Origin: Clostridiaceae bacterium
GTDB taxonomy: Bacteria > Bacillota_A > Clostridia > Acetivibrionales > Acetivibrionaceae
NCBI GenBank assembly: GCA_012513545.1
Contig: JAAZCB010001209.1
Location: 1-9,893 of the forward strand
DNA: 9,893 nucleotides
Direction: 5' to 3'
Part shown: positions 1 through 6,916 of the stretch, in pieces
Position numbering within the stretch: the first letter of the stretch is position 1
Layout: each line of letters begins with the position of its first letter
Notes under the pieces: generated by a model
What the model was told of the DNA's origin: nothing
Seen by the model: the letters and a program-made list of their open reading frames with translations, nothing else
The model's database searches: none
Translations under genes and position numbers: made by a program

Positions 1-146
1 TAAACATTCTTACGGGCAGTCATGGTATTCCGGAGCTGATTGCCGTTATAACAGTACTGGCCGTTCACCTTTGGAAAAGGCAGATGCTTCTTTCAATTGC
101 TGCTGGAACTGTTGTTTATATGGTTTTGGTGCAGCTTGTGTTTTAA
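1..146 (+). CDS. C-terminal part of AzlD-like branched-chain amino acid transport membrane protein (5' end outside window)
   Basis: An open frame (first full codon at 3) runs in from the left edge and stops with TAA at 144-146, giving 47 residues. They contain a short IPELIAV segment, a hydrophobic helix, a basic turn (WKRQ) and a second hydrophobic helix that ends the protein. This matches the C-terminus of the small AzlD family, whose members have about 100 residues and work with the larger AzlC permease in branched-chain amino acid export. It is the only plus-strand gene and converges on the minus-strand cluster, so it marks the cluster's left boundary and is probably functionally unrelated. 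The family call rests on a short fragment and could be wrong; that it is the end of a small integral membrane protein is more certain. Confidence 0.6.
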   Translation, partial: NILTGSHGIPELIAVITVLAVHLWKRQMLLSIAAGTVVYMVLVQLVF

Positions 147-180
147 TTACCCCGAGTCTGGTTCCCATATGAAATAAAAA

Positions 181-233
181 AGACAGTTGCTAATGACATG
201 GCTTGAGGATCATTAGTAGTGTCTGCTTTTTTT
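181..233 (+). terminator. Probable rho-independent terminator, likely bidirectional
   Basis: Outer arms AGACA (181-185) and TGTCT (220-224) and inner arms CTAATGA (190-196) and TCATTAG (210-216) form a stem with a small internal loop. A run of seven T follows at 227-233. On the minus strand the same stem is followed by TTTTT and then ATTT (the A-rich bases 172-180 on the plus strand). It lies 35 bases after the azlD-like stop. It could therefore end that transcript on the plus strand and the catabolic transcript arriving from 435 on the minus strand. No other convincing terminator was seen between 147 and 434. Confidence 0.72.
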
Positions 234-434
234 AGATTCTCAATTCTACAAATTGTTGACAGGAACTTCACTTACTTTTCCAAGGACTTTGGTACCATTT
301 CCTTTTACTGAATGGGCACTTACCTAATAGTTAATCATATACCTTTTCTCCTCAAATTTCTGTTTATAGAAGTGTAGTTACAGTTATGTTGTCTTTGCTC
401 CATTCAATTCACAGCCAATCATACTGCACAGAAT

Positions 435-1682
435 TTATTTTTTTATTTTAATAATATTCTTCTTTTTTAACAATATAATTATATTTGCAAAGAATAATAC
501 AACGATTACAAACAATATTTGAATAATCAATTGATAATCACCTTTAATATTATATATCCTTCCTATTATTGGCATACCGACAATAGACGTCATACACATT
601 GCAGCCTGTGAGAAGCCTATATATGAAGCAAGGTGTTTCTTCCCAAATAGGCTTATAGATACTGAAACTCCGTACAAAGACAGCATCGTTGGCCAAAAAC
701 CAAGAAGTGACGAAAATAAAAGCGCACTCACTATAGTGGTTAAATTTCGAGCCAAAAATAAAGCCGTAATTAATGCAGTACCACAATAGAATGCAACAAC
801 TCGAAACCCATATTTGTCTATAACAAACCCAGATATTATCTTACAGAATATGTCTGTGATTGCAAAAACCGACAAACATTTAGCAGCCTGTTTTAATGTG
901 AAACCATTTTCGATTATTATGGCTGATTGGTACAGAGTAATTGTTTGATAAATTATAGCGATAAAGACCAATCCAATAGCAAATAGAATAAATTTATTTG
1001 TATTAAGAGCACTATTTATACTTATACTATATTCTTCGTTATAATTATTATTTGTATTTGAATAAGACTCATGTCCATATGGCAGACACCCTTGTGATTG
1101 AGGATCCGAACGCACAAAAAACAGTACAGCCAGACTAACAACTAAAGCAATCATTATTGCACAAAGCCAACAAAATTCTCGCCATCCAAAAGCAATTATT
1201 AGCCATCCAGCCAATGGACTGAATACCGCTGCTCCTATACCACTTGCAGCAGCCACAATTCCATTGATTAAGCTTTGTTTTTTTAAGAACCAGCGCGAAA
1301 TTACTATCTGGGCAGTAGCAGTACCTGCAAGTATTGAAGATATACCTATAAAAAAGGCTCCAATGAAAACTATCAACAATGAATTGCTCAGTGCTATTAT
1401 AGCAAAACCTATACCGCTTAAAAGGGCACCAAGTGCAATGAGATGTTGGAGGCTTAAATATTTCATAAATTGACGCAAGAACATGGCCGAAAGAAATGCA
1501 CTACCGCTAAAAAATGAGTAAAACAAGGCAAAATCTCCACTTGTTACACCAAATTCTTTAGTTATAGGTATAACCAACAAAGAAATGCAATAAAAACCCA
1601 TGCCAATATTTATCGTCATCATAATAAACAGTGCAAAAGCTACAAACCAATGCTGATTCTTCCTTACTAAGCTCATGTTCAT
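435..1682 (-). CDS. MFS permease, monocarboxylate / oxalate:formate antiporter-like
   Basis: A 415-residue polytopic membrane protein with about 12 hydrophobic segments in two halves, separated by a hydrophilic Asn/Ser-rich loop at about 191-228. The first half contains SRWFLKK (129-135), then a Gly/Ala-rich helix (GIVAAASGIGAAVFSPLAGW, 141-160) and GWR (166-168). That arrangement is typical of MFS carriers of the oxalate:formate antiporter and monocarboxylate transporter groups. The second half has a D-rich turn DKYGFR (289-294) between helices. The start at 1682 is preferred over upstream 1697 because GGAGGA at 1687-1692 sits just before it; an ATG at 1676 is an alternative. It is the last gene of the minus-strand series, 91 bases after the second ADC-like gene, and a 9-bp inverted repeat lies in that gap. 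It probably imports a carboxylate or exports a monocarboxylate end product; the substrate is unknown. Confidence 0.85.
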   Translation of the reverse strand: MNMSLVRKNQHWFVAFALFIMMTINIGMGFYCISLLVIPITKEFGVTSGDFALFYSFFSGSAFLSAMFLRQFMKYLSLQHLIALGALLSGIGFAIIALSNSLLIVFIGAFFIGISSILAGTATAQIVISRWFLKKQSLINGIVAAASGIGAAVFSPLAGWLIIAFGWREFCWLCAIMIALVVSLAVLFFVRSDPQSQGCLPYGHESYSNTNNNYNEEYSISINSALNTNKFILFAIGLVFIAIIYQTITLYQSAIIIENGFTLKQAAKCLSVFAITDIFCKIISGFVIDKYGFRVVAFYCGTALITALFLARNLTTIVSALLFSSLLGFWPTMLSLYGVSVSISLFGKKHLASYIGFSQAAMCMTSIVGMPIIGRIYNIKGDYQLIIQILFVIVVLFFANIIILLKKKNIIKIKK

Positions 1683-1686
1683 TGCG

Positions 1687-1692
1687 TCCTCC
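1687..1692 (-). promoter_or_regulatory. Ribosome binding site deciding the MFS start
   Basis: GGAGGA on the minus strand lies five bases upstream of the ATG at 1682 and falls inside the longer reading frame that begins at 1697. This makes the longer start unlikely. Confidence 0.65.
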
Positions 1693-1698
1693 AACATA

Positions 1699-1723
1699 TT
1701 GTATCTACATAATTTAGATACAA
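1699..1723. promoter_or_regulatory. 9-bp perfect inverted repeat (operator or mRNA hairpin) upstream of the MFS gene
   Basis: Arms TTGTATCTA (1699-1707) and TAGATACAA (1715-1723) are exact reverse complements separated by seven bases. The element lies in the 91-base gap before the MFS gene, ending six bases before its ribosome binding site. As DNA it has the form of a binding site for a dimeric repressor. As RNA it would fold into an AU-rich stem next to the ribosome binding site. No T-run follows on the minus strand, so it does not look like a terminator. No convincing -35/-10 pair was found around it, so its role is inferred from symmetry and position only. Confidence 0.55.
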
Positions 1724-1773
1724 ATTCCTCTATTAATAATCTTAAATGATAATTTACTATTCACTAATCGGAA

Positions 1774-2535
1774 CTATAAAACCTCTATACCTTCGTTATT
1801 ATATCCCATCATAAACCAGTAAGCTGAATTTAATTCATATTGAAATTTGCCGATAAACTTATCACAAAGTATCAATTGAACGTCTTTACCCTTCCAGATA
1901 TCTTTATATCGTATATTAGTAATCTTTTCATGAGTTATATCATCGCAAATTACCTGTCCTTTACGCTCTTCAACAAAATGTTCCACATGACGATATCCTA
2001 ATAAATTAGCAAAAATGAAGTCGAAATTATTGATATTTTCAGCAGGAGTATCTGCATCAAAACCCAAACTCATAATTCTAAAGCCCCCGTCGGTCGCAAC
2101 CGCTTTTAAACGAGAATCCTTTTGAATATAGTAATAGGGAATCATCTCAGTTGGGAACCTTGTAGTTCTTATAAATGCTGGTAACGCATCAAATCCCTTA
2201 AATCGGCTTTCCATGACAAACCAATCACGATCTGCAAATCGTTTTACAAATGAATAACCTATATGGTTTCCAGCCTTCACTTTAACCAAAATGCCGCCTT
2301 GATAATACTGTGAATATACTGGATTAATAAAATCATAATTCTTGCTTTTTTCGTCCCTTAAAGAAGCCTCAGTCATAATAACGTAAGCGGTGTCAGAGAT
2401 GACATTAAACCTTGCAGGTACAATGTTAGATAATTCTTCAGGTTTAATAAGAATCTCAGCCATGAAAACAGTCTCACCAACTTTGCGAACATTTCCGACT
2501 ATCGGTTCAAAAGGTAAATAACGATATTGTTGCAT
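1774..2535 (-). CDS. Acetoacetate decarboxylase (ADC)-superfamily protein, second copy
   Basis: A 253-residue soluble protein with no signal peptide, close to the usual ADC length of about 245-265. It has the general ADC layout: an N-terminal strand region with a PEEL...VPARF segment (32-43), VIMTEAS with an acidic residue (E56), a central segment (DRDWFVMESRFKGF, 102-115) where the family's GRE...K active-site region is expected, and a C-terminal strand rich in Tyr and Phe (YELNSAYWFMMGY, 233-245). K113 is the best candidate for the Schiff-base Lys of classical ADC, but spacing from the Arg-Asp pair is longer than in the clostridial enzyme, so this is uncertain. The start at 2535 is set by AGGAGGG eight to fourteen bases upstream. 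It lies 10 bases after the first ADC-like gene and is surely co-translated. Family members include decarboxylases and aldolase/dehydratase-type enzymes, so the reaction is not assigned. Confidence 0.7.
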   Translation of the reverse strand: MQQYRYLPFEPIVGNVRKVGETVFMAEILIKPEELSNIVPARFNVISDTAYVIMTEASLRDEKSKNYDFINPVYSQYYQGGILVKVKAGNHIGYSFVKRFADRDWFVMESRFKGFDALPAFIRTTRFPTEMIPYYYIQKDSRLKAVATDGGFRIMSLGFDADTPAENINNFDFIFANLLGYRHVEHFVEERKGQVICDDITHEKITNIRYKDIWKGKDVQLILCDKFIGKFQYELNSAYWFMMGYNNEGIEVL

Positions 2536-2540
2536 AATGT

Positions 2541-2548
2541 CCCTCCTA
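2541..2548 (-). promoter_or_regulatory. Ribosome binding site overlapping the upstream stop codon
   Basis: The TAG stop of the first ADC-like gene (2546-2548) is part of the AGGAGGG ribosome binding site (2541-2547) of the second. Translation of the two proteins is therefore likely coupled. This also fixes the downstream start at 2535 rather than the longer frame beginning at 2598. Confidence 0.8.
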
Positions 2549-3340
2549 TTTAAACTCAATATCACTAAGCATATCTTCGCTGCCATAGGTATAAGCAAAA
2601 GTTACAAAATATGCTCTTTCAACTTTAATTTCGCCAAACTCTTTAAACAACCCATACATCATATCTCCAAATTCAAGCGTGCCGTCACCAGCATACACCT
2701 TACTTATTGTCATGCCTTTTGGAAAATGATATAGAGTTGATGTGCATACTAAAGGTTTAATATCATCGCCATTCGCATAATCCGGCACATAACGAAGTTG
2801 TCCCCAATCAAAGAAAGCTGGGTCTAAATAATCCTCGTGTTCGAAAATCTCATTTACTTTTAAAGAAGCTTTTGCATATAGTTCACCGTCGTTGCTTGCT
2901 ATTGCATATATTTTACTGCCAACATGTATTGCCTCATCACCTTCTAACATTGGGTGATTGCGAGTCCTATAATACTTATCAATAACACTTCGATTAAAGC
3001 CACGTCGTAATGCCCCTGCATAATGATCCAATAGTATCCAACTGTTCATAACATTATATTTACCCTTATAAATGCAAGGCACACCTAATGCTACTTCTCC
3101 AAACTCAGTATTATCAGGATCTGGTATTTCACCATCAACTTCACGTAATGGAGGAAAAGCTGAATCGACAAAACCTATATAAACTAGATCTCCATCACCA
3201 TAAGGTTCTAAAGGTTTTGGTAAAAAAAGTTTAGTTACGGCATCCTTATTGGATACGCGAAACTCTATTTGTAACATGTTTTGGATTATTGCATGCTCGC
3301 AAGTGCCGCGAGGCTGTACACCTAAGGTGTTAATTTCCAT
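2546..3340 (-). CDS. Acetoacetate decarboxylase (ADC)-superfamily protein, first copy
   Basis: A 264-residue soluble protein. Residues 24-44 (QIEFRVSNKDAVTKLFLPKPL) match the ADC pattern in which an Arg-containing strand is followed by a helix and a PEPL-like turn. Further on are FGEVALGVPCIYKGKY (80-95), which resembles the acidic TES/GQ...GDY stretch of clostridial ADC, and ERAYFVTFAYTYG (241-253), like the usual C-terminal strand. The region where ADC has the paired Lys (GRE...YPKKLGYP) reads RRGFNRSVIDKYYRT (112-126). Only K122 could fill that role, so the catalytic Lys may be shifted or lost and the chemistry may not be a plain decarboxylation. The start at 3340 is chosen because AAAGGAG (3348-3354) lies seven bases upstream; the frame can extend to 3373. 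It sits 80 bases after the TRAP permease gene and just before its paralogue. Confidence 0.72.
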   Translation of the reverse strand: MEINTLGVQPRGTCEHAIIQNMLQIEFRVSNKDAVTKLFLPKPLEPYGDGDLVYIGFVDSAFPPLREVDGEIPDPDNTEFGEVALGVPCIYKGKYNVMNSWILLDHYAGALRRGFNRSVIDKYYRTRNHPMLEGDEAIHVGSKIYAIASNDGELYAKASLKVNEIFEHEDYLDPAFFDWGQLRYVPDYANGDDIKPLVCTSTLYHFPKGMTISKVYAGDGTLEFGDMMYGLFKEFGEIKVERAYFVTFAYTYGSEDMLSDIEFK

Positions 3341-3420
3341 AATATATCTCCTTTCTAAAATGTTTATTCTCAATTATTCTAATTCTTGACCAATAGAAGT
3401 AAGTATATCTGTACATCCGT

Positions 3421-5457
3421 TTAAATTTTATCAATAAGAAATTCTTCCTTGGACAACATATACTCCCCACTCATGGTAAGTTTTCCTTTAGAAGTAAAGT
3501 GCAGTAATACAAGAACACCATATACAACAAAACCGATAATTGCAGTTGCCCAATTTGCTAATCCGATTGCTAAACCAGCAGCAAAACTTAAAATGCGTAC
3601 TATCTTCGAATCACAACCCCTGATAATCGGCAAATAAGAACCAAGAGCACCAGCCATTATCCATACACCGGCGGCAATAATCAGCCCCCATATAATCCCC
3701 ATAATATAGCTGCCTTGCATGATAATAGTAGGATTGTATATCCATGCTATTGGAATGAAGTAAATGACAATTCCAAGTTGACACGCTTTCCATGAGGACT
3801 TAATCGGATCAGCTCCCGCTATAGATGCAGCAACGAAAGCAGTGACAGCAACTGGAGGAGTTATTTGTGCAAGCATTGGGTAATAAACCAAGAATAAATG
3901 AACAGCCATTTTATTCAGACCAAGCTGTACCAAAGCAGGTGCTACACTAACAGAAAAGAACAAATAGGCAGCAATATCAAAGCCCATAATCCCAAGAAGG
4001 TAACAAGCAATAATGGTTAATAAAAGTATTAGGGGGATATTACCTCCGCCCGCCATTACTAGCTGAGTGGCAAATGCTGCTGAGACACCTGTTATTATCA
4101 AACCAGCAATAATAAACGTAAAAGGAAGAATCAGTGCACTAGTTGTAGTGATAAGTTTTCCTACATCACCCATAACTTTGAATAGGCGCTTTGGAGTTAA
4201 TGCATATCTTTTATCTTTAAATGAAAAGATGAAAAGCAGAAAAGAAGCATAATAAGGAGTAATGGAGCCCCATCTCATATAGAGAAGACCGAAAACCAGA
4301 AATGCTAAAACAAATACAACATGCCATCCTTCTTTTAGAGTTTTAAGAAAACTCGGGATTTTTTCTTTTGGCATACCTTTCATTCCGCTACGTGCCGCAT
4401 ATGCATCGACTTGTAACATCAATCCCATGTAATAAAGTAATGCTGGAATAATCGCTGCAACCATTATTTGGCTATAAGTAAATCCGCTTTGTACAACCAT
4501 AACAAATATGATAGTACCCATTACCGGAGGCATTATAATTCCACCGGTAGCTGCAACTGCTTCGATAGCAGCTGCAAAATAATCTGGATATCCGCTCTTT
4601 TTCATAGCAGGTATAGTAATAGAACCACCCGAAATCGTATTTGAAATTGGACTACCTGACATCATGCCAAAGAAAGCACTTGTTAAAATGGCAACCTTAG
4701 CCGTTCCGCCTCTGTATCGACCACATAGGGAAAGAGCCAAATCAATAAAAAACTGACCGGTACCTGTTGCAATAAGTAGTCCTGCAAATAGCAAAAAGCC
4801 TACTAAGATAGTACCTGTAATGTTGCCAGGCAAGCCTATTATGCCTTCAGAACCATAGGAATAAAAACTAATTAGCCTAATAAAGTCTATTCTTATTCCA
4901 TATAAGAGCCCGGGCATTTTATCTGCAATTAAAGGATATAGTCCAAAAACTACACATATCCAAAAAAACACTTTGCCCCCGGCACGGCGTACCATTTCAA
5001 GCATTAACAAAGCATAAATCCCTGATAGTGCAAGCTTAAAATTGTCTGGGGCAGGGACCCATCCCTCTATAGCAATTGTAGTACCGTTATAAGCGAAATA
5101 TAACGGAATAATTAGTGAAACCATGCATAATACATAATCGTACAATGGAACTTTATATCTATTCTTTTTACTATCTGGCATTAGCAGAAATGTACCAGAA
5201 GCAAAGAACGCAAAAATTAAATAATAATATGAAGTACCTGGTATGACAAAACCACCTATTTTGATATTCAGCATGAAATAACATGCAGTTAGAATACCTA
5301 CAATAGTAATTATGGTATAGTAAATCCTAACCGGTTTGGGAAGATATTGAAGACGTGAATTATCATTTGCTTTTTCTTGTTCTACTAATTCATTAGCTGC
5401 TACTACCTTAGACTTTTTTTTGTCTGTTAAATCTTTGGTCTCTTCATCTTTAGACAT
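3421..5457 (-). CDS. TRAP transporter permease, 4TM/12TM fusion (TAXI type)
   Basis: A 678-residue integral membrane protein in which the small (DctQ-like) and large (DctM-like) TRAP subunits are joined, as is usual for TAXI-type systems. A charged cytoplasmic N-terminus (1-42) is followed by four hydrophobic segments to about 175 and then the DctM-like core. Hallmarks are GFLLFAGLL (220-228), FFGMMSGSPISN (262-273), SITIPAMKKSGYP (279-291), EAVAATGGIIMPPVMG (299-314) and the second-half repeat LAQITPPVAVTAFVAASIAG (529-548). GGAGG lies six bases before the ATG. It follows the TAXI binding-protein gene by 90 bases, with a hairpin in the gap. The partner protein would deliver ligand for Na+- or H+-driven uptake. 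The C-terminal extension of extra helices (about 580-655) is common in fused members. The substrate cannot be read from the sequence. Confidence 0.95.
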   Translation of the reverse strand: MSKDEETKDLTDKKKSKVVAANELVEQEKANDNSRLQYLPKPVRIYYTIITIVGILTACYFMLNIKIGGFVIPGTSYYYLIFAFFASGTFLLMPDSKKNRYKVPLYDYVLCMVSLIIPLYFAYNGTTIAIEGWVPAPDNFKLALSGIYALLMLEMVRRAGGKVFFWICVVFGLYPLIADKMPGLLYGIRIDFIRLISFYSYGSEGIIGLPGNITGTILVGFLLFAGLLIATGTGQFFIDLALSLCGRYRGGTAKVAILTSAFFGMMSGSPISNTISGGSITIPAMKKSGYPDYFAAAIEAVAATGGIIMPPVMGTIIFVMVVQSGFTYSQIMVAAIIPALLYYMGLMLQVDAYAARSGMKGMPKEKIPSFLKTLKEGWHVVFVLAFLVFGLLYMRWGSITPYYASFLLFIFSFKDKRYALTPKRLFKVMGDVGKLITTTSALILPFTFIIAGLIITGVSAAFATQLVMAGGGNIPLILLLTIIACYLLGIMGFDIAAYLFFSVSVAPALVQLGLNKMAVHLFLVYYPMLAQITPPVAVTAFVAASIAGADPIKSSWKACQLGIVIYFIPIAWIYNPTIIMQGSYIMGIIWGLIIAAGVWIMAGALGSYLPIIRGCDSKIVRILSFAAGLAIGLANWATAIIGFVVYGVLVLLHFTSKGKLTMSGEYMLSKEEFLIDKI

Positions 5458-5486
5458 TTTTTACCTCCATTTGCAAATAATTTGAT

Positions 5487-5509
5487 AGAGGCAGAAAATT
5501 ACTGCCTCT
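5487..5509 (-). promoter_or_regulatory. 8-bp hairpin between binding-protein and permease genes
   Basis: AGAGGCAG (5487-5494) and CTGCCTCT (5502-5509) are perfect complements around a seven-base loop. No T-run follows on the minus strand, so a strong terminator is unlikely. In transport operons, hairpins at this place often stabilise the upstream binding-protein mRNA or reduce read-through, so that the binding protein outnumbers the permease. That role is inferred here. Confidence 0.6.
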
Positions 5510-5547
5510 CATTCAGAATATGGTTATTTGTATTCAAATACGGTATT

Positions 5548-6837
5548 TTATCTGTTAACAATTCCCAAAGCAAGAGCTTGACTGATTTCTTCATCGGACA
5601 TGTATTTAATTATTGGAATCTTAGCATCTTCTTTATACTGTTCCCAAAAATTAGTCCACTCATCACCTTGTATTCCTACGGTAATTCCTTTAGATTTAGC
5701 TGCTTCAATAGCTTCTTTATAAAGATCAGTATACCAATCAACTAATTTTACATTATATTCTTGTCTATCAGCATTTTTATCATCCCACTGACCAATTTCT
5801 TCCAAGTATTTGATTACACCCTCGTGTAGCGGAATGCAAGTTTTATCGGCAAATCCCTTATAGAAATCAAGGTTCCAATAAAACTCAAATAAGCTGTGAG
5901 TAGGAACAATTTTTTCCTCATTCTCTATGAAGTATTTTGTCATGTTGTATACCAATTCAGTGTCTAAATCAGCACTGCACCAAAGACCGCTGTATGGAGA
6001 ATAACCATACTTACCGATAGCTCCTTCATAACCAGTAACCGCTTGAGAGAAGCTATGAGTTGGAAATACTGTCTGCCATGCAGCACACTTTTCGGGATAT
6101 TTATTTGGATCAAAATCTAAAACTTTGATTCCTTTGGGACCTGCTGCAGCTTCGATCAAAGCACTTGAAGTAGATGTTATATACGGGCAAACTTCAGCAG
6201 AACCGTCAACTACCATTTTAATCATGTCAGTATATGCAGAGCATTCGATAATGTTTAAGTCACTTACTTCACAACCAACCATTGCAGCTGTAGCAGCAAT
6301 AACACCTTCCATAGAAGGGTCTGCCCAACAAGCAAGTTTTGTTTTCTCATTAATATCATCAATACTTTGAATGTCAGAATCACCGCGAACAACCATTAGC
6401 GCAGTTTGTACGTTATCAATCCATAAATTCCTTACTGGGAAGGGACCTCCATCAGCTGTTTGGAAACCATGGGTAGCTTGAAGCATATTCGCTGTATCAG
6501 TAATAGAATCATACATGCAGTGGGTATCTCCATTCTTTACATTACGGAACTTTGTATTATTAGAATCTTCCGGCATTAAACGAATAGACATACCGGAATC
6601 TGTCTCCAATAAAGTAGCCCAAGCTAAACACTGTGCATAAGCGGAAGAACCTGATGAAGTTGAATTAATGATGAACACTTTTGGCCAATCATATGTCTTT
6701 TGAGTGGAATCCTCTTGTTTTACCGAATCCTCTTGTTTCTCAGGTACTGCAGGTTTCTCGCCATTCTGACAAGCGGTCATAGTGAAGACCATGATAACTA
6801 CAAGAAACAATACAACGACTTTATAATTTTTTTTCAT
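5548..6837 (-). CDS. TAXI-family TRAP transporter solute-binding lipoprotein
   Basis: A 429-residue exported protein. Residues 1-23 form a lipoprotein signal: KKNYK, a hydrophobic stretch, then the lipobox MTAC with C23 as lipidation site. A hydrophilic linker (24-50) follows, with a doubled KQEDS segment. The mature part has the TAXI layout: a first strand VFIINSTSSGSSAY (54-67), a VRGDSDIQSIDD hinge-like region (150-161) and the characteristic C-terminal LHEGVIKYLEEIG (337-349), close to the family's lHpGAikyykE pattern. It is longer than the usual 310-350 residues, mainly through the linker and C-terminus. The start at 6837 is chosen because GAGGAGG (6847-6853) lies nine bases upstream and the signal peptide begins there; the frame opens at 6900. 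It pairs with the fused TRAP permease downstream. The ligand is unknown; TAXI proteins are known for glutamate-like and other carboxylates. Confidence 0.92.
   Translation of the reverse strand: MKKNYKVVVLFLVVIMVFTMTACQNGEKPAVPEKQEDSVKQEDSTQKTYDWPKVFIINSTSSGSSAYAQCLAWATLLETDSGMSIRLMPEDSNNTKFRNVKNGDTHCMYDSITDTANMLQATHGFQTADGGPFPVRNLWIDNVQTALMVVRGDSDIQSIDDINEKTKLACWADPSMEGVIAATAAMVGCEVSDLNIIECSAYTDMIKMVVDGSAEVCPYITSTSSALIEAAAGPKGIKVLDFDPNKYPEKCAAWQTVFPTHSFSQAVTGYEGAIGKYGYSPYSGLWCSADLDTELVYNMTKYFIENEEKIVPTHSLFEFYWNLDFYKGFADKTCIPLHEGVIKYLEEIGQWDDKNADRQEYNVKLVDWYTDLYKEAIEAAKSKGITVGIQGDEWTNFWEQYKEDAKIPIIKYMSDEEISQALALGIVNR
6707..6738 (-). repeat. Two-copy 18-base tandem repeat in the lipoprotein linker
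   Basis: GAATCCTCTTGTTT occurs at 6707-6720 and again at 6725-6738 on the plus strand, an 18-base period that keeps the reading frame. It encodes a doubled KQEDS segment in the disordered linker after the lipidated Cys. This is probably a local duplication that lengthened the tether. Confidence 0.75.
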
Positions 6838-6869
6838 TTCTTTAAACCTCCTCATAATTTTTTTATTAA

Positions 6870-6902
6870 ACGTTTGCAACGTCACAACCCGTGAATTCAC
6901 GG
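6870..6902. promoter_or_regulatory. Cluster of palindromes upstream of the TAXI gene
   Basis: Two symmetrical elements lie side by side between the amidohydrolase stop and the TAXI start. ACGTT/AACGT arms around TGC fill 6870-6882, and the 14-base perfect palindrome CCGTGAATTCACGG fills 6889-6902. A third pairing, TCAC (6882-6885) with GTGA (6891-6894), overlaps the second and would exclude it. No T-run follows, and no good promoter pair was found. A repressor-binding site, or an mRNA hairpin protecting the upstream message 14 bases after its stop, are both possible. Confidence 0.5.
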
Positions 6903-6916
6903 AATGTCTTTTGTTA

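Noticed and set aside
246..323. A 25-codon minus-strand stretch that reads like ordinary protein (VSAHSVKGNG..., ending in NNL and a stop), possibly a decayed gene end
   Set aside because: It has an in-frame stop directly before it (324-326) and two more further upstream, no start codon, and is too short to recognise. It may be a remnant but nothing supports a named pseudogene.
1698..1726. Possible promoter with -10 TACAAT on the minus strand before the MFS gene
   Set aside because: No -35 at an acceptable distance, and transcription would start inside the ribosome binding site.
3611..3793. A 60-codon minus-strand frame inside the TRAP permease gene
   Set aside because: It overlaps a clearly conserved gene in another frame and has no recognisable domain or ribosome binding site.
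5482..5745. An 87-codon plus-strand open frame opposite the end of the TAXI gene
   Set aside because: It is a shadow of a real gene, with no ribosome binding site and no family resemblance.
6848..6877. Possible promoter TTGCAA / TATGAG before the TAXI gene
   Set aside because: The -10 overlaps the ribosome binding site, leaving no room for a leader.
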